Shown here: positions 27,001-28,644 of the stretch, piece after piece
How positions within the stretch are numbered: position 1 is the first letter of the stretch
How the letters are laid out: every line of letters starts with the position of its first letter
NCBI GenBank assembly: GCA_964467935.1
Contig: CAYYKK010000061.1
Span: forward strand, 1 to 28,644
Length of the DNA stretch: 28,644 nucleotides
Direction of reading: 5' to 3'
From: CAYYKK01 sp964467935
GTDB lineage: Bacteria > Myxococcota_A > Polyangia > Polyangiales > Polyangiaceae
Made by a program: the position numbers and the translations under genes
Notes under the pieces: model-generated
What the model saw: only the letters and a program-made list of their open reading frames with translations
Database searches by the model: none
Told to the model about the DNA's origin: nothing

Positions 27001-27971
27001 CGACGTTGCGCCGCATGCGCGCCTACGACGAGGCCGCGGCCGTGTTCGACAAGATCGGCAAGATCGACAAGGAGTTCCCCGGGCTCGCGCTCGAGCGTGG
27101 GCTTTATTTCGAGGAGACGGGCCAGCGCGACCAGGCGCTCCAGATGTACGCCGAGGCGCTGAAGAAGGCGCCGAACGACCCCGACCTCAAGCTCCGCGTC
27201 GGCTCGACGCAGGTCATCGCCGGACATCCGAAGGAGGCCGAGCCGATCCTCAAAGACGTCCTCGCCGACCGGCCGAACTCGCCGGAGGCGAATCACTTCT
27301 ACGGTCGAGCGATCCTGCTGAACGGCGGAAACATCGCCGATGCGATCCGCTACCTGCAGAAGGCCGTCGACAACGATCCCAACCGCGCCGAGTACCACCT
27401 CTACGTCGGCTGGGCGGCGAACCTCTCGGGCGACGCGGCGAAGGCCGAGCGCGAGCTGGCGAAGGCGCTCGCCCTCGACTCGTCCCTCGCCGAAGCCTAC
27501 TGGCAAGACGGGGTGCGCCTGCAGAAGGTCGGCGCGACCCGCGACGCGATGAAGCAGCTGCTCACCGCGCTCGACAAGCGCCCGTCGCTCTACGAGGCGT
27601 ATGCGACGCTCGGGCTCTGCTACGAGGACCAGAACGACTGGCGCAGCGCCGAGGAGTCGTGGAAGCGCGCGATCGCCAAGGACGACAAGGTCGCCGACTG
27701 GCACTATCGCCTCGGCAAGATCTACGACAAGAAGAACGACACCGCCGGCGCCATCAAGGAGTACGAGCGGGCGCTCGAGCTCGCGGCCACGCGCGAGAGC
27801 GCGCCCGGGTGGCTCGCCGATACGCACCTTCACCTCGCCGAGGCGTACAAGGGCAAGGACAAGGTGAAGGCGGTCGAGCACGCAGAGGAGTTCCTGCGGC
27901 TCGCGCCCGCCGACAGCGCCTACCGCAGCGACGCGGAGGCGATCATCGCGCAGCTGAAGGGCGACAAGTAG
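24063..27971 (+). CDS. Zinc-ribbon / GLPALGG-repeat / membrane span / TPR protein (1302 residues)
   Basis: Residues 1-36 form an MJ0042-type zinc ribbon with C6-x2-C9 and C29-x2-C32. Residues 37-248 are Ala/Pro/Gly-rich with F-G-x-I-D-L motifs, and residues 249-449 hold about 23 GLPALGG-like units. K-K-S-N-A-I-R precedes a single membrane helix at about 501-520, which puts the N-terminal half in the cytoplasm and the rest outside by the positive-inside rule. Residues about 530-1302 are continuous TPRs, among them A-E-A-Y-W-Q-D-G and A-D-W-H-Y-R-L-G-K-I-Y. The layout recalls myxobacterial GltJ/AgmX, whose zinc ribbon contacts a motility GTPase, but GYF and TonB-like parts were not seen, so homology is not claimed. 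The gene diverges from the parvulin-like gene. Confidence 0.88.
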   Translation: MVKVECPGCQAPYEIDERRIPASGLKMRCPKCGTSVPVAKPGGAAPPAFAPAPAAPAPAPMAPAPAPMALAPAPMALAPAPSGGFGALDGFGDEGTSGGGVDLPAPVMTGGVDLPSFAPRPQAGGFGHPGAPPFAPPFAPAAPAAPKAPSGGGGFGEIDLMSDFSGGASAGGEVDLPAVQPSTPFGAIDLPAARPVQGGLPGAPGFAPSAPAGSDFGAIDLPMVSGAAQGQPGFPNVAQRVPPPPPAAGLPSPAFGAGAQAGLPAPAGGGAGLPALGGQRAGLPALGDNAGLPALGGQAGLPSLGGGGGLPALSGGGLPALSGGGLPAVSGGGLPAVGGGGLPALGGGGLPALGGEGLPSVGGGLPALGGSLPSPGGSLPSLGGQLPSHQGASLPSLGGSLPAGVDAFPTVGGQLPMTSGAGLPAFSGAGLPSVSEAGLPSMTGDGGDGGLIMGVGGEDLEMPLPGGGGLAPTATGTRPRPKADAWDELSGPPKKSNAIRYIAGVLAVVGLGGAALSFAPKIGPFGAYLVSDTLNSKKYAEALATLRKESQASLDGDAITSYATAIQKADAAHVAAPRHDDTAAYGAYLIYEKSLRFGREAGGEAKAKGLLTGVDASKGSNVVAMAKAAEAALAGQVDAAREQARAVAAKAPTDIDALVLVGEIELFGKAPAKAIDAFTKAVTAHKSARTLFGLARAQMAADKLSEAEATAKSVLEIAPNHVGARIMLGSIAGDAGNREGEALDLLQKVVRDPTIRAQASDAELVDAYTLLGKLHLAATRLSQAEEAFAAALKLNPQAIAGLVGNGELLYRSGRYSEAETRFSTARTADESNLDAKIGVAKTWLALERAKEAKDLLVQVIATDPKDSRAQYWLGRVEESLGHKKEAQAAFEKAISLATKADAGVTAYVGLSHLLASMDKTDEATKKLAEAAEKYPNSAELSKARGDIALSTGKYEDAREQYEQALKKSSDDLQTMFQLGTTLRRMRAYDEAAAVFDKIGKIDKEFPGLALERGLYFEETGQRDQALQMYAEALKKAPNDPDLKLRVGSTQVIAGHPKEAEPILKDVLADRPNSPEANHFYGRAILLNGGNIADAIRYLQKAVDNDPNRAEYHLYVGWAANLSGDAAKAERELAKALALDSSLAEAYWQDGVRLQKVGATRDAMKQLLTALDKRPSLYEAYATLGLCYEDQNDWRSAEESWKRAIAKDDKVADWHYRLGKIYDKKNDTAGAIKEYERALELAATRESAPGWLADTHLHLAEAYKGKDKVKAVEHAEEFLRLAPADSAYRSDAEAIIAQLKGDK
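24225..24308 (+). repeat. Four 21-bp tandem repeats
   Basis: Units begin at 24225, 24246, 24267 and 24288. Units 1 and 2 are identical (GCGCCTGCCCCCGCGCCGATG); units 3 and 4 share a variant with GTTGGCC and CCTGCG. They encode repeated A-P-A-P-A-P-M or A-L-A-P-A-P-M. Pairwise identity of neighbours suggests two rounds of duplication, and copy number may vary between strains. Confidence 0.85.
24807..25410 (+). repeat. GLPALGG-type repeat region, about 23 units
   Basis: About 23 units of the form [GSQ]-L-P-[AS]-[LV]-[GS]-G occur in tandem, 7-10 residues each. The middle units (about 25000-25140) are nearly identical at DNA level in 24-base steps, and the flanking units have drifted. The composition resembles elastin-like flexible linkers. 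The region lies in the half of the protein predicted to be cytoplasmic. Confidence 0.85.
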
Positions 27972-27976
27972 CGGCT

Positions 27977-28010
27977 CCTTCGCCGACGGCCCCTCCGCCG
28001 TCGGCGAAGG
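27977..28010. terminator. Bidirectional terminator hairpin
   Basis: CCTTCGCCGACGGC (27977-27990) and its exact complement (27997-28010) form a perfect 14-bp stem with the 6-base loop CCCTCC. The hairpin begins 6 bases after the stop of the TPR gene and ends 1 base before the stop of the minus-strand gene, so it fits a shared terminator for convergent genes. There is no T tract. Confidence 0.75.
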
Positions 28011-28011
28011 C

Positions 28012-28527
28012 TCACTCGTCCGAGCTCGGCGCGCTCGGGAGCTCCGGCGCGGTCGCGTCCCCGATGCGCTTTCCCGCAGCGGAGTACGATCCCGAGCACG
28101 TGCTCTGGCCCTTGCGCGACACGTTGACGACGAAGGGATCGGCCGGGCTGACCGCGGACACGTAGGTCTCGGCGACCTGGTCGCAGCCGAGGTCGTCGCC
28201 GCGATCGTTCTTGCAGTAGACGTACGTGCCGGCGTCCTTGTCGTCGAGCTTCTTCGGCGTGTGACCGTCCTGCCGCGCGACCTCGTCTTCCATCCTCTGC
28301 GCGATGGCGAGCAGCCTCTTGCCGTCGAGGGCGATCGCCTGCTCGCAGCCGAGCTTGCGCAGCTCCTTCGTCCCGGGCGCCTTCTGTGCGGCCTGGACCT
28401 CGACGACCATGTCCTTCGCCGCGCCGACGAACCCGCCGATCTTCCGATAGATGAGGAACCCGACGATGCCGCCGCCGACGACGAACAGACCGAGCACGAC
28501 GAGGAACGCGATGAGGCAGCCGCTCAT
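28012..28527 (-). CDS. Small membrane-anchored protein of unknown function
   Basis: From ATG 28527 the protein has 171 residues: a membrane helix at about 4-26 (C-L-I-A-F-L-V-V-L-G-L-F-V-V-G-G-G-I-V-G-F-L-I), then an outside domain with four later cysteines (L-G-C-E-Q, V-Y-C-K-N, L-G-C-D-Q, S-T-C-S-G), which could form two disulfides. No family is recognised. The frame is open upstream to the window edge and reads G-Y-G-P-P-G-G-G-F-G-P-P-Q-A-P-A-P-K-K just before the ATG, the kind of Pro/Gly-rich cytoplasmic tail common in such proteins. The true start may therefore lie further upstream, beyond 28644. It is convergent with the zinc-ribbon/TPR gene. Confidence 0.75.
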   Translation of the reverse strand: MSGCLIAFLVVLGLFVVGGGIVGFLIYRKIGGFVGAAKDMVVEVQAAQKAPGTKELRKLGCEQAIALDGKRLLAIAQRMEDEVARQDGHTPKKLDDKDAGTYVYCKNDRGDDLGCDQVAETYVSAVSPADPFVVNVSRKGQSTCSGSYSAAGKRIGDATAPELPSAPSSDE

Positions 28528-28644
28528 CCCCGACTTCTTCGGCGCGGGCGCTTGGGGCGGACCGAACCCGCCGCCTGGGGGCCCGTAACCTCTCGAACGG
28601 ATCGAACTGGATATGCCCGATCGGCCGCCCCGGATCGTCCCAGC
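28528..28644 (-). other. Possible N-terminal extension of the membrane protein
   Basis: The frame of the gene at 28012-28527 stays open here. The first 20 codons upstream of the ATG are credible coding sequence (Pro/Gly-rich, ending K-K-S-G). Beyond that, rare codons for this genome (ATA, AGT, AGA) appear and the reading becomes doubtful. No ATG, GTG or TTG start is present on this strand between 28528 and 28644 in frame. No other feature was seen. Confidence 0.35.

Overview
The window comes from a very GC-rich genome with strong G/C third-position bias. It carries large Ser/Thr kinases, giant TPR proteins, an MJ0042-type zinc-ribbon protein and many Ala/Pro/Gly-rich linkers. This combination points to a myxobacterium-like member of the Myxococcota, probably of the Polyangia/Sorangiineae type; that assignment is inferred from gene style, not from a marker gene. 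Coding density is very high. No stretch over 300 bases lacks a gene, and no tRNA, rRNA, CRISPR array or insertion sequence was seen.

Layout. (1) 1-180, minus: the N-terminal part of a lipoprotein cut by the window edge. (2) 263-3505, plus: two tandem membrane-anchored Ser/Thr protein kinases, 6 bases apart, each with a small C-terminal extracytoplasmic domain. (3) 3512-4438, minus: a zinc-finger-less DnaJ (CbpA type). (4) 4627-6435, plus: a MutS-family ATPase without a recognisable mismatch-binding domain. (5) 6448-8462, minus: cysteinyl-tRNA synthetase followed by a small STAS-like protein coupled by a 4-base overlap. (6) 8654-10471, plus: a long-form acyl-CoA dehydrogenase with a perfect palindrome in its leader. 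(7) 10594-12400, plus: an MlaE-type lipid-transport permease between two probable lipoproteins. (8) 12407-23938, minus: a run of four genes, in transcription order a parvulin-like membrane protein, a polyhydroxyalkanoate-system-type small protein, and two giant TPR proteins of 1605 and 1871 residues that overlap by 4 bases. (9) 24063-27971, plus: a 1302-residue protein with an N-terminal zinc ribbon, about 23 GLPALGG-like repeats, one membrane span and a long TPR domain. It is convergent with (10) 28012-28527, minus: a small membrane-anchored protein. A perfect 14-bp hairpin lies between these last two genes.

How the genes may work together. Items 2, 3, 5 and 6 look like ordinary signalling and housekeeping genes. 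The most unusual part is 12.4-28.0 kb. It is dominated by protein-protein interaction scaffolds, and several enzyme-like folds in it have lost their catalytic residues. The parvulin-like domain lacks both active-site histidines. Both giant TPR proteins end in related domains where a degenerate M48-like HExxH helix can be read. The zinc-ribbon/TPR protein resembles in layout the GltJ/AgmX-type trans-envelope proteins of myxobacteria. A scaffold or envelope-assembly role for this cluster is an inference only.
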